A DNA stretch of 64,000 nt, from the NCBI GenBank assembly GCA_949130495.1, contig OX422215.1:527417755-527481754 (forward strand), written 5' to 3'. The stretch is from Sambucus nigra (taxonomy: Eukaryota > Streptophyta > Magnoliopsida > Dipsacales > Adoxaceae). Under the pieces are notes generated by a model. The model worked only from the letters and a program-made list of their open reading frames with translations, did no database searches and had not been told where the DNA came from. Position numbers and translations under genes: made by a program. Of the stretch, positions 1 to 10,620 are shown in pieces (within the stretch, counting starts at the first letter, position 1; the number at the start of each line of letters is the position of its first letter).

Positions 1-34
1 CCCCTCTGATATTCCACACAATGATATTGATCAT
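1..34 (-). CDS. LINE ORF2, first codons (window edge)
   Basis: On the minus strand an ATG at 34-32 opens a frame reading MINIIVWNIRG before the window ends. The V-W-N-x-R-G block is the usual start of the APE-type endonuclease domain at the N-terminus of plant L1 ORF2, which continues with reverse transcriptase in intact elements. The ATG overlaps the ORF1 stop in ATGA. Only about eleven codons are visible, so the call rests on this block plus the position directly after a LINE ORF1. Confidence 0.7.
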   Translation of the reverse strand, partial: MINIIVWNIRG

Positions 35-1566
35 TTAGAGGTAGAGAGATGGGAGTGTTTGATACCCTTGGTTCTAGCTCTGGTTATCCTTCTGAATAGC
101 GGATCAGTCACTTTCAATTTATTAAAGGGCAGAAGATTATCTTTATCACTGCTCACTTTTATTAAGTCTTCTTTTGGAGTGGACAAATTTAGACTATTCT
201 TACTCTCCAATTGCCAATCACACTGATCAGATGCCATGACAGTTATAGATTCACTATCTTCAATATCTGAGATATACAAAGGCAATGAAGCCTTATTTAT
301 CTCGTGTTCAGGGAGGCAAGATGCTCTAGGGGACAAAGAGCAAGAATTAACTATTAGTACTGCATCAGCACTGATATTTTCACTATGAACCTTATTAATG
401 CAATCTTGAAGAAATTTGGGACTAGAATTCAGCACTGCATCATCTATGGTACTACTACCAGTGTAAGGGACCAGCATTAAGTTGTTCACTTGGTTACCTC
501 CAACTGCTATTTCTCCTTCTTCTGCAGAAAATTCTTTTTCATTATTTTCTGTAGCCACTATGTTTGACTCTTTTATCCGGACAGACTTTACTTGGGTACC
601 CAAAAATACTTTTTCAAACTGATTAGGAACTTCTTCCTGAGCATCAATAGTATGAGAGGATAGAACCTCTGTAGAACCTGTAATAGGAAATTGCTCCTTT
701 ATCACTTCTTTACCTTTAGCTGAAGGGCCTGCTTTGACAGCTTCTTGCACATCTTGAGGGGTTTTCTTAATCACATATTGGGTTGACTTCTTTGGTTGAT
801 TTGAGGAGAAAGGAGCTTTAAACATACAAGATGTTTCGTCATGGCCTTTTTTAGAACAGCAGGTGCAATATTTTGGAATATTTTCTGCGACCACCTCCTG
901 CCAGAAGCCCTTTGAACCGCATCCAATCCAAACCCTCCTTGGAATAGATTTGGTGAGATCTATTTCAACACATACCCGGGCAAGGCTTGGTCTATTGATT
1001 TCAATCGTAGAAGCATCAAGTTTTAGAGGGGAACCTATCAACTGAGCTATAGAATATAAAGATGATTTGGAAAAGAAGTGGATAGGAAGATGGGGAAAAG
1101 ATATCCAGATGGGAGCAATGCTGCTTTCAATGTCTGGTCTGAACTCAGTAGTCCATTTAAAGATTCTCATGGGAAATTTGCCTACATTCCATGTTTCTCT
1201 TATCCACATGCGAGAATAATCTTCATCTGAATTTAGTCTAATCAAAACATGTTTATGATCAAGGAGGCCAACATTGAAAGAAGTTTTGAGGGAGAATGTT
1301 TGAAAAACTTGCCTGATAACATCCATCGAGGGTCGACCATGTGAAAAATTTCCTACTAACGCATGTCTGAAAGGTTTTGAAAGAGTAGATATATCCTCTT
1401 ATGTGAAGATTACTGCTGGTTCCCCTTTGAACGTTGTTGGAGGTTTAAGGCCCAGGTCATGAGAAACTGTAGAGTCAGCCACAACTGCTGCAAATGATCG
1501 ATTCCACATATTTGGAATATCTGGTGGCTTTGGATTAACGTTGGGAGGGGGGTTTTGGGTTGCCAT
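31..1566 (-). pseudogene. LINE ORF1 protein, DUF4283 plus CCHC knuckle, one premature stop
   Basis: This is the RNA-binding ORF1 of a plant L1-type LINE, which coats the element RNA. I start it at the ATG at 1566 (MATQNPPP), just downstream of a plant-type leader containing CTAGGGTTTGC; an upstream in-frame ATG at 1614 is an alternative. An SFAAVVAD block near residue 43 is followed by a DUF4283-like domain over about residues 55-190 and a CX2CX4HX4C zinc knuckle at residues 234-247. The C-terminal half is polar, serine-rich and low in recognisable structure. The frame runs about 511 codons to a TGA at 33-31 and is broken only by a TAA at 1401-1399 (codon 56). A single nonsense change makes this one of the better preserved reading frames in the window. 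Confidence 0.85.
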
Positions 1567-1631
1567 GCAAACCCTAGATAGGGTTTTGAGAGAGAGAAAG
1601 AGAGGCGGCGACAAAGGTATAGTGATTGCAA

Positions 1632-1634
<3 letters not shown>

Positions 1635-1706
<72 letters not shown>
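1635..1706. repeat. (TAA)n microsatellite
   Basis: About 24 perfect TAA units between the LINE leader and the first Helitron. The same repeat reappears at 5345-5382 beyond the second Helitron. Confidence 0.97.
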
Positions 1707-1707
<1 letters not shown>

Positions 1708-3554
1708 CTATATTATAATACTAATACAATAGTAATAGCAATTATTACACTAGAGTTAATAAGATAACAAAATAAATAAATGAATTAACATTTTCTAAAA
1801 CATGCTTCGTTCTATGCCAAAATTTTTAATCTTCCCAAACCACGCCCTCACTAATTCCTTCAAACCATTCATTTTTTCTTCTGACCTTTTAGCCTTTCCA
1901 AACTTCTTTAACCGGTTCATTTTTTCACTTCTAAGCTATTAAAAAAACATCTATAAACTCACATCTCCATTTTCCTCTCTCCAGCATGTCTGAGTGCATG
2001 AAATGAGATAATTGCAAACGTTCACGGATCGTTGGCACGCATCGATAAGGTGTGAGGTCAAAAGCATGGTGGCAAAATAAGACAAGAAGAAGTGGCTGTA
2101 ATTTTTGTTTGGTTTTTGAACAAAAATTTTGGGGTAACCTCTGAGATTCATTTTTTTTAAACATTATGAACTTGGATTATTTATTGTAATTTTTTTACCT
2201 TTTTACTTTGAAACCAAATCCCCATAAAATAGATTTGTCCTGACTGTCAATTGTTTTAGTTAAAAACTAATTTTTGAATATTTAATTTTTATTTATTTAA
2301 TGAATTGTTTAGTCACGAAGCTAAAATTTGTGAAAATATGGTAATAATAAATAATTGTATGCATAAGTAACCTCTATAAGACAATATCACCCATTTCCCT
2401 CACTCCAACATATATGATGCAAGGAATGAAGAAACTGCAATTAGAAATTACTGAATTACCAGATCTTAGATTGTTTATGTCTTTGTAATGTGCAAATATT
2501 GTTCAAGTCTTTGTTCTTTGAAATTTTTTTTCATTATATTATTCTATTTCTTTTGATTTATTATTAATGTGCATGGCAAATTATAGAGCCTAAAGATAAT
2601 GTTGAGCCTTGGAATACGGTAGCTAAGGTCAAGTACATCATCCATGTATCCAGTTGTGAATAAAAGTTAGGTTTTTTTCACGCCCTTTGAAATGTCCTTT
2701 TCTCTTAACCAACGCTTCATTTCCCCATATTATTTTTCCCACTCATTAGTATCAAGATGTGTATTTGTTTTACTGCATGTTTCTTTCTCTATTCTAAAAT
2801 CTTATCAACATTTAATTTGCAGTTATAAAATGGAGTCTAATCAATAGTCTTATTTTTATGGGTTTGGTTCCGATTTTTGTGTGTTTTCCGCTAGGGCTTT
2901 GCAAGTGGAGTCGACGAAAGAGGCGTTGGAAAGCTCGAAGGGAAAATGATTTTGCAAGAAAGGGGATTGGTTGTGGCGTTCGGATAAGAATTTCTTTTGT
3001 TGTGGTGTTTGGAGATTAACCTCTTTTCTTATGTTGACATGCGATATTTGTTTGAGTTGATAAAAATAATAAGTAACTATTTTAATTATACCTTTGATTT
3101 AAAAAAATAACTATTGGCAACAACGCTATTTGTGATAAGAAATATGTGATTTATTTGAAGCTGTTCAATTTGTGATCGTGTTTTGATTTATTCAATCAGG
3201 TCGTGTTTTCTTTTAGTTAATTTCATTCATAGCTCCTACAAAAGGTACCTCTAATAAACTCTACACTTACACCTATTACATAATCTCATTATTATATGTT
3301 AATGTAAACATCCCTTGTAAGATGAAGGCTAAGGTTCACAACACGAAAAATCCACAATTTCTCTTAGGCAATGGAGGTTTGTTTTTATTTTGTTATATTA
3401 TTACAAATTTATCTACACCATTATATAGTTAAAATTTCAATTTATTTTTCCTAATATAATAGTTTTAGTATACAATATTTTTTTAAATTTAATTATTTAT
3501 ATATTTTTATAAAATATTATAATATTCTCGCGCATCGCGCGGGTTATATGCTAG
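1707..3554 (+). mobile_element. Non-autonomous Helitron (copy 1)
   Basis: The 5' end starts TCTATATTATAATACT directly after an A. The 3' end has a GC-rich hairpin (CGCGCATCGCGCG, about 3530-3542) followed by GGTTATATG and CTAG at 3551-3554, then a host T. TC at the 5' end, a hairpin just before CTRR, and insertion between A and T are the defining Helitron features. The 1.85-kb interior has no Rep/helicase reading frame, so it would depend on an autonomous relative. A GC-richer stretch near 2885-3015 could be a captured fragment. Confidence 0.75.
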
Positions 3555-4274
3555 TAATCTATATTATACTTTAAAAACAATAGAAAGAGAATTTAATGAA
3601 GAGCATTTATTATCATTTTAAAATTCATTTCAATTAATTTCTTAAAAACCTCTCCCTTCACCTAAATTTTTCAACTTCTAAAAAAAGAATTGTCTCTCAA
3701 AATTGACTAGTTACGTTTCTTCTCCCACAATAATTTCTCATATATTTGGGCAGTACAAGAATTTAGTTGGTTCATGTATTATGAAATTAATATATAGAAT
3801 TTTAAATGCAGGGTCATGTATTTAGTCAATACATGAATTTAGTTGGTTCATGTATTAGGATGTTCATGTATAGACGTCTAAATGACGTATGTTTTAGTTC
3901 AAAAGTTAAATGATATTTGAGATAATATAATATGTAGCTTTTATTTATGCAAGTTATTATGAATATATGTTCGCCAATCAAAATTTATTATTTGACTTAA
4001 ATAATGGGTTTTGTTTCATCCATATATTGTATAAGATATTAATTTGGATTTATTTGTATAAATTGATATTAAATATAGTAGGAACACAAAAACACAACAT
4101 AAAATCAATTATGATTTAAACATAAATAATATTGATCGAACTGAACTAAATGAAAATAACATGATTTATCATATTATATTCGGGCAAGCTTATATCGATT
4201 TAAGGATGTTCGTGTGAGTTTTAAAATTACAACCCCGATATAGCTACGATCTTGACCACATATATGTACCGAAA

Positions 4275-4600
4275 CAGGGCCGGCCCTGGCCATGTGCCAG
4301 GTGGGCAGTGGCACAGGGCCCATTTTACAATAAGTACCAATATATGTGTATTTTAGGGGTCCAAAAATATTTTATATATATTAAAAAATATATTTTTTAA
4401 ATGAGTTTAGTTTTTTAGGGGCCCATTTTTTCAACTATTCAAAAAAAGAATGATACAACTTCCCAAAAAAACTCACCCAACTCATTTAAGATTACAAGTT
4501 TTTTAGGAGTCATTTTTTCAACTACCCACAATATATTTTTGGTTTCCTCTCTCTCTTTCTTTTTCCAGCCCACACTCTCCCTCTCTCCTCTCTCCTTACG

Positions 4601-4631
<31 letters not shown>

Positions 4632-5292
4632 CAAGCTTTCTTTTTTAATTTTTGCAGAAGTTGGAGGCTGTCTATTACTATTTTACTACTGTACGCAAGT
4701 TGAAGGATACCTTCTTTTTTCATTTGACAGTTGTTTTCTTCTTTTGCATTTGCAGCAAAAGGTAAGTTGTCTTCTTTTGCAAGTTGTTCTCTTCTTTTTT
4801 CATTATTTTTTTATACATATGTTAATCTTTTTTATTACTATTTTTTTAATAATCTGTTTTTTTTTTTAATTCATCAATGTTTTACTAATCTGTTTTTTAT
4901 GCAATTAATTTTTTTTATCAGGTTGCTTCTTTCTACATTAATCAAGTCGATGAAATTGGAGAGGGAATAAAAGGCTCAAAACATGTGACATTTTTCCATA
5001 TTTTTTATATTCAATCAATTGAGATATTCTAGACTAAAATTATCTATTAGATTCGTTGTTAATTGCGTATTTTATTTTTATTTATAAATTTATAATTTTT
5101 AGAAATGTTACCAAAAAAACAAGCATCCGGATATCAAAAACGAAAAAAAAAATTGTATTTTTCAAGTCGAAATGCTAGAAGAACAATTTTTCAATGAGTT
5201 TTTAGGTATTTAATATTTTTGTACAATATTTTTTTGGAAGGGCCCTAAATTGAGTATCGCACAGGGTACTATAAATCTCAGGACCGGCCCTG
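4275..5292 (+). mobile_element. hAT-family DNA transposon, non-autonomous, perfect 8-bp TSD
   Basis: Terminal inverted repeats CAGGGCCGGCCCTGG at the left and, reverse-complemented, CAGGGCCGGTCCTGA at the right. The flanks are identical 8-bp duplications TACCGAAA at 4267-4274 and 5293-5300, the target-site length of hAT elements. The interior has a (CT)n tract near 4598-4630 and keeps only the first codons of a transposase. It is inserted inside Helitron copy 2. Confidence 0.93.
5105..5197 (+). pseudogene. hAT transposase N-terminal remnant
   Basis: A 30-codon frame starts MLPKKQASGYQKRKKK and stops at TGA 5195-5197. A basic N-terminus of the type PPKK-x-SG-x-xKRKKK is typical of plant hAT transposases that carry a TTF-type zinc finger shortly afterwards. 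The zinc finger, catalytic DDE and dimerisation regions are missing, so the element kept its ends and the start of the gene but lost the rest. The resemblance is from memory of the family. Confidence 0.55.
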
Positions 5293-5343
5293 TACCGAAA
5301 TATGGTCGGAAAAAAAAACTATATGTGCCCGCGCATTGCGCGA

Positions 5344-5344
<1 letters not shown>

Positions 5345-5382
<38 letters not shown>
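5345..5382. repeat. (TAA)n microsatellite
   Basis: Directly follows the 3' end of Helitron copy 2; probably the other half of the tract at 1635-1706. Confidence 0.95.
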
Positions 5383-5744
5383 GAAAAAAGTAATTATTCC
5401 GTGTACAACTTTAAGAGTGTAAATAAGTTGAGTGGGGATGCGGAGTAAGTTGCTCGTATTTAATTTAAAATGTTAAACGACCTTAAGAAGTAGGTGTAAG
5501 CCTGACCCTTTTGTTTCACGAGTTAAGCTCAGACAAATTTATTAAAAGTTAACAATAGTCATAATATTCTAATTGTGGTAAATTTTTCTTCGCAGATCTA
5601 TATAGGGAGTTAAGGGCACTCTAAAACATACTCACTAATATTATGGTACTAACTAACAACCCAAAAGTAAAAGTTTTACTACCTTATACCCCAATTGAGC
5701 ATCCACATATTAGTATTCAAAATTTTCCTCTTCTCCACAATCGC

Positions 5745-5749
<5 letters not shown>

Positions 5750-5804
<55 letters not shown>
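5750..5804. repeat. (CT)n(CA)n compound microsatellite
   Basis: About 15 CT units run into about 12 CA units. The flanking 5383-5749 and 5805-5990 hold nothing I recognise. Confidence 0.97.
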
Positions 5805-5994
5805 AGTATATAATTTTAATAAAAAGGGACCCTAATAATCACTTCTGTTTCAGGTTCAACCCAACCCATGAGAAACTTAAAATGAAATAGATATTAACAG
5901 AGGATTTAAAACGTCCTGAAAATTTTGAAAAAAGTTCACATGTCCAAAGTTGCAACATTGCTCCTCCGAACTTGAAAACAATGAACAATTAGGC

Positions 5995-6612
5995 AGCATG
6001 ACCCTAAAACTCGGCAGTTATTCAGTGGCATGACCCCGAGTATGTACAATTTCCATGTTCATGTTAAAATTATGCATACTTAGCGACTTGATATCAAAAT
6101 TGAACTTCGCATTATGTGGCATTACCCGAGTGTGTAAAATTTTCATTTTCTTAAGAAAATTGTACATTATTGGGGGCACAGCCCAAAATTTTTGCATCAT
6201 ATTCGACGTTATGACCCCGAGTATATTTTTCATGTTCATGTGAACATTTTACATAATAGATTATATACTTTTAGGACTTAAAATAATATTGATTATGAAT
6301 CTAGGACGATAAACATTTCGTTTCTATTTTTAGTTCCTATTTTAAAATTAAGGGGACACGTGACATGCTGTGATTGGTGGCCGTTTTATGATTATGAGTC
6401 CGCGCCGGCGGTTTTATTCAAAAATATGGACTAAAACTATAAATAAAATGTTTGTTGTCCTATTTTCAAAATACATATTACAATATGTACTAATTTTTCC
6501 AAGCCCCTTTACATAAACCACTACATAACCCCCCAAATTTTTCCCATATTCGGCATCATGACCCCAGAATTTTGCACAATATTTGCATGCATGATCCCCC
6601 ATATGTACAATA
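5995..6612. repeat. Degenerate repeats of a GGCATGACCCCGAG motif
   Basis: The motif GGCATGACCCCGAGTATGTA or close variants recurs at about 5997, 6027, 6117, 6207 and 6555, several followed by a CATGTTCATG-like run. Spacing is irregular at about 30-90 bp, then a gap of about 350 bp. It resembles a decayed tandem array or leader of an unidentified element. Short open frames here run on both strands and look accidental. Confidence 0.5.
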
Positions 6613-6799
6613 ATACTATGTATATCTTATATTTTTATGTATGCTAGGTTAATGCCAGTGAATTTGGTCATCATTTACGAGTTGATGGATGCAAGTTTTA
6701 AAAAATATTGACATTTTTTCGAAGTTGAAGTATGTTTTGAACCTTATGTTAGTATGTATTTTACTTTAAGATGTTTGAAACATTCATTTTTTCATTAAA

Positions 6800-6847
<48 letters not shown>

Positions 6848-6848
6848 C
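6800..6848. repeat. (TG)n(AG)n compound microsatellite
   Basis: Uninterrupted TG units followed by AG units. Confidence 0.97.
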
Positions 6849-6956
6849 TACATCCATGGTAATTGTCCGGTGTGTGGGTGATAAAGGTGGTGGTATGGTG
6901 ATTGAAAGAAAAATTGAGCTCGAGTGATTTGGAGATACAAAAAAATGAAGTTACAG

Positions 6957-7265
6957 TAAAGTTCCGTTTGATTGACATGGAATTGTTTTCCATGAAAAAT
7001 AATTTTAGTTCCGTTTTTACTTTTGCAATACATGATTTCAAATTCATTCTATAAAAACAATGGTCATAAATACAAAAAGTGTTATAGTTTTATCATTTTT
7101 CATGAAAAACAATTCTTACCCCAAATCCTAAACGAATTGATTTTCATGAAAAGCTCCAAAAGTAAGACGTCTCGCTCTTATCCTTTTTCACTCATTTTTC
7201 AACTTATCGTGAAACTGTACTAATTTAGAGTTTTTTTCCCAACTTTGTTATCAAACACACCCTAA
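6957..7265. mobile_element. Tourist-like MITE, copy A
   Basis: Begins TAA then GTTCCGTTTGATTGACATGG and ends TTATCAAACACACCC then TAA. The outer bases form an imperfect inverted repeat (GGGTGTGTTTGAT in one arm), about 306 bp with no coding capacity. TAA at both ends fits the 3-bp TWA target of PIF/Harbinger-derived Tourist MITEs. Its right TAA is also the left TAA of copy B. Confidence 0.65.
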
Positions 7266-7569
7266 GGATCCGTTTGATTGACATTGAATTGTTTTTCATG
7301 AAAAATAGTTGTTTTGAGTCACGTTTTGCCTTTTTAGTACATTTATTGTAAATAGTATATATAAGCACAACACTCATTTACTTAATAAGTGCTCCATCTT
7401 AAATATAATTTTTAGTGAAAAATATTTCTTATCCATCCATCAAAGAATTGATTTCCATGAAAAATAGAATAAGTAAGACCAAAAACTCATATATTTTCAT
7501 TTTTCAACTTCTCATCCAAATAAAATATTTTTCACACATTTTTCATGTTTACAATCAAACACACCCTAA
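7263..7569. mobile_element. Tourist-like MITE, copy B
   Basis: Begins TAA then GGATCCGTTTGATTGACATT and ends TTTACAATCAAACACACCC then TAA. Same length class, orientation and internal block (GAATTGTTTTTCATGAAAAAT) as copy A but clearly diverged from it. Confidence 0.65.
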
Positions 7570-7887
7570 ATGAAAATCTATTATCCTTCTATTTATATCA
7601 TTTGAGTTCTCTTACCAATAACATCTTAAGGAGAAACTTTTTGCGGCTAACCCCTAAAAATATGAAACACACCAAACTCGATATATCTTATTTTGAACAT
7701 ATTTCATCATTTGAACCTCCAAAATTATATTTTTTTTGTCATTTAATGAATATGTTTTTAGGAATGATCTGACTTAGAAAGTCAAAATCAAATCTTGGTT
7801 TCTCAACATATCCCTGTCCTCAATTTAACTAGAAGTTCACTACATCCTCGTAACTAATTTATATTCTTCGTCCATAGGCCAACATAA
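7570..7887. other. Gap without recognised features
   Basis: AT-rich sequence between the second MITE and the second hAT element. Only short accidental frames are present. Confidence 0.6.
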
Positions 7888-7895
7888 CTGTATGC

Positions 7896-8429
7896 AGGGG
7901 CGGATCCACCCCAGGCCGAGGTGGGGCGGCCGCCCCAGTTCATTTAAAAAAAAAAAAAAATTTAGGGGTTTTTGTGTAAAAAATTAAACCTGAAGGTTAC
8001 TTGAAATTATATTCACAGTTCAGGAAAAAAATCTGTAATAAACAAAAAAAAAAAAAAAACTTAAAGGTCTGTTACTCCCTCTTCTCCCTACCAAATAAAA
8101 AAAAATCCTATTTCCTCCCACTCCAAAAAAAAACCGATATGAAATTAAATTTATATGTGAAATTAAATTAAATTTGTAAATATAGGGAATCAATGGAGAA
8201 ATATTTTAAACGAAAAAGAGGATACAACGTACCAACCGTATTCGAAGCGAGGGTCAATCATCTCCCACTCCAATTAGTGTTGAAAATTAATATTATGCCA
8301 AAAAAATAAAAATAATCCAAAAAATGTTCGAAAAAACTCGAAATAACCCCCCAAAAAATCGCCTCAAAAACTCCCGACAACTATCGAAATTTTCTCCCCA
8401 GTTCACACAAAATCCTGAATCCGTCACTG
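7896..8429. mobile_element. hAT MITE-sized element with 8-bp TSD
   Basis: The left end CAGGGGCGGATCCACC and the reverse complement of the right end, CAGTGACGGATTCAGG, are matching terminal repeats. The flanks are identical 8-bp ACTGTATG at 7888-7895 and 8430-8437. The 534-bp interior is non-coding. CAGGGGCGGATCCA is a common end of plant hAT elements. Confidence 0.92.
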
Positions 8430-8437
8430 ACTGTATG

Positions 8438-9156
8438 GCATGTTTCCTTCTCAATGAACACAAATATTTGACTTTACTATGACCATCATCCCAATACATG
8501 TTTTTTTTTGTTTTGCTCAACGACAAAATTCAAGAAAATAGTGGCAAATGGAGTGAGATTGATTGATGGTGTCCCACTTTCTTTAATTAAGGACAGAGAT
8601 AATATTTTTAAACAGATGGGTTGGGTAAGCGTACACTGCATACAATATGATTATATTTAGAATATGATGCATTAGTATTTGGAATTAAGTTAGGTTTGGT
8701 GGAAACGAAATGAGTTCGACAGTTATGGGTTATTATATAACGTATGCATAGATAGACGTCGCCTTTGCATGCTTCGCCACGGTTTACTCATCTTTCCATA
8801 TATCCATTGATTGGCATTGCTCGAATGCCTTGTTACCCAAGCAAACGACATTTTTAATGGTAGACATGTAGATTTAATTAATGTTCGAAGAATTTGGTCA
8901 ATAAATTTCAAAATTTACATCATTTCCATGTCATGCGTCCTAAAATAATTTCAGTTAAAACCTTTTCGGTGTCCTGAAATTTTGGACACTATCAGTTTTG
9001 GCTTACTTTTTTAGATGATTTTGTTTAAGTAATTATATGTTTCGAATATGTATTGGAACATATATAGTTACACTCCGTCATTCTAAATCATGAGTCTTTT
9101 ATTTTATCTTATTTTCTTAAAAGAAAATTGATTTTAGTGCAACTAAAACCTAAAAT
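8438..9156. other. Gap without recognised features
   Basis: About 700 bp of AT-rich DNA between the hAT element and the copia LTR. No frame with homology and no terminal repeats seen. Confidence 0.6.
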
Positions 9157-10056
9157 TGTTGGAGTTTTGTTATGGAAAGAACGAAATATATTAATTAATT
9201 TCTGCAAGGTACGTTCTTGGAACGCTTTTTTTTACGTAAAATTTCTCCCAATCCGGTTGAAACAGAACCAGAACCGCGAGTACACTATGAGTTTTATAGA
9301 ATCTGCCTTCAGGATACAATGTAGTGTATGAACATTTGTTTGATTCAAACTATGTAATGTTTGATTAAATCAAGAGCACTCTGAATTTATAACTTGATAA
9401 TGCCAAAGTATAGAGGACGGAGAGAGGAGAAACTAACAATTTTCGGTGTCCAAAATAGAGGCCTGGAACTCTTTTTATAGCCATTTTTGTGACTGTTCTT
9501 CAACAGTCACAGCTCTTCATGAAGTGACTCAGCAACCGTTGGATTGTACCTGTTTGGAACAGCTGCGATCTAACGGTTCAGATTAGGCGTCCCATCGTAA
9601 GCGAATGTAATCGTTTAATCACAACCGTTGATCTGTTTTACCTCGTCAAAACTTTAGGCTCTCACGCTCCAAGCGACGATGCGCACGTGCGAAGTGTCAA
9701 GTGCGCGCAATGCGCCCTAAGTCGCCCAAGCTCCCTTTCGCGTGCCGCGCTTGCGCGTGTCGCAATTGGTGGTTCTTAAGCACCACTGCGATGCATAGGA
9801 TCATAGCCTCTTATTTGACTTGTCAACTAAGAATCTTAGTTGTCTTTTAATTGATATACCACTACTTTTTGTAGTATTCTTTCAATGTTGGACAATATGG
9901 GATTTTGAGTACTCCCATATCTTTCACACCCATTTGCTCATGTTTCTACCTTCTAAATTAAAACCTAAACTATATTCAAAATAAAACACCAATAATATAA
10001 TAAAATATTAACAACTAAAAAATAAAATATCAATAAATATTGAAATTTATCCAACA
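9157..10056 (-). repeat. Copia 3' LTR (full length, 900 bp)
   Basis: On the minus strand it begins TGTTGGATAAATTTC and ends AAAACTCCAACA, the TG...CA ends of an LTR. It is directly preceded by a polypurine tract. It contains a GC-rich block around 9600-9780 with repeated GCGC words that is partly missing from the other LTR. Confidence 0.92.
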
Positions 10057-10066
10057 TTCCCCCACC
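10057..10066 (-). other. Copia polypurine tract
   Basis: Minus-strand GGTGGGGGAA lies immediately before the TGTTGG start of the 3' LTR. This is where plus-strand DNA synthesis is primed in LTR retrotransposons, and its position fixes the LTR boundary. Confidence 0.85.
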
Positions 10067-10620
10067 AATTTCAATATACACAAGAGAGCAAAGCAAAAAG
10101 ACAATAAATAACTTTTGGCATTATCACTAAAATCTAGTACATAAATGAGAAGTGTCTTTCGGACTTGAACTTCCATATAGTGAAAATAATTCAAAGCTTC
10201 GTCAAGGTGCTGTGGTGAACGTATCTTCAACCAAGGACCTTCTGAAACTAGCCGGAACTATCACACATACCGATTTCTGAGTTTATAAGTGTTCTTCTAG
10301 CATGCACTTTTATGGTCTTGTGTTAATCCTGATATCACAAGCGCTTTATGATCGGTCTTGATTTCATAGAAAACGGCCACACTTTCGACACTCGAATAGG
10401 TAAATCAACTTTAGTGATTCTGCGAGTCACACTTATATGATTTATTAAGAAGTAACCTTCATCCTCTAACATGCAGAAAACCAACACTAGGCACATAGGA
10501 ATGAAACTTTTTGTATAAAATTCCTAGTGTTCCATAACTATAATTTAACTTGTTTGTACCACATTGAACTCTATCTATATTTTCAAGATATGAGTTGGGT
10601 TCTCATTAAATATAGTCGTG
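10067..10620 (-). other. Copia 3' untranslated region
   Basis: About 550 bp between the end of the pol frame and the polypurine tract. No domain or repeat recognised. Confidence 0.7.

Larger units (their letters stand above)
1..1634 (-). mobile_element. L1-type LINE, 5' part (leader, ORF1, start of ORF2)
   Basis: Minus-strand order is leader (about 1634-1567), ORF1, then ORF2 running off the window at position 1. The 5' end is placed where a (TAA)n tract begins; whether that tract is flanking DNA or part of the element cannot be told here. ORF1 plus ORF2 start in this order is diagnostic of an L1-type non-LTR element. Confidence 0.75.
3558..5344 (+). mobile_element. Non-autonomous Helitron (copy 2), adjacent to copy 1
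   Basis: Three bases (TAA) after copy 1, a second Helitron-type 5' end starts TCTATATTATACTTTA. The 3' hairpin CGCGCATTGCGCG lies at about 5330-5342; the terminal tetranucleotide reads CGAG instead of CTRR, so the 3' end is degenerate or slightly displaced. It is followed at once by (TAA)n. A 1,018-bp hAT element is inserted inside it. No Rep/helicase coding is visible. Confidence 0.6.

Noticed and set aside
4439..4970. 94-codon Glu/Arg-rich minus frame and 79-codon plus frame
   Set aside because: Inside a non-coding hAT element; the first is the antisense of a (CT)n tract.
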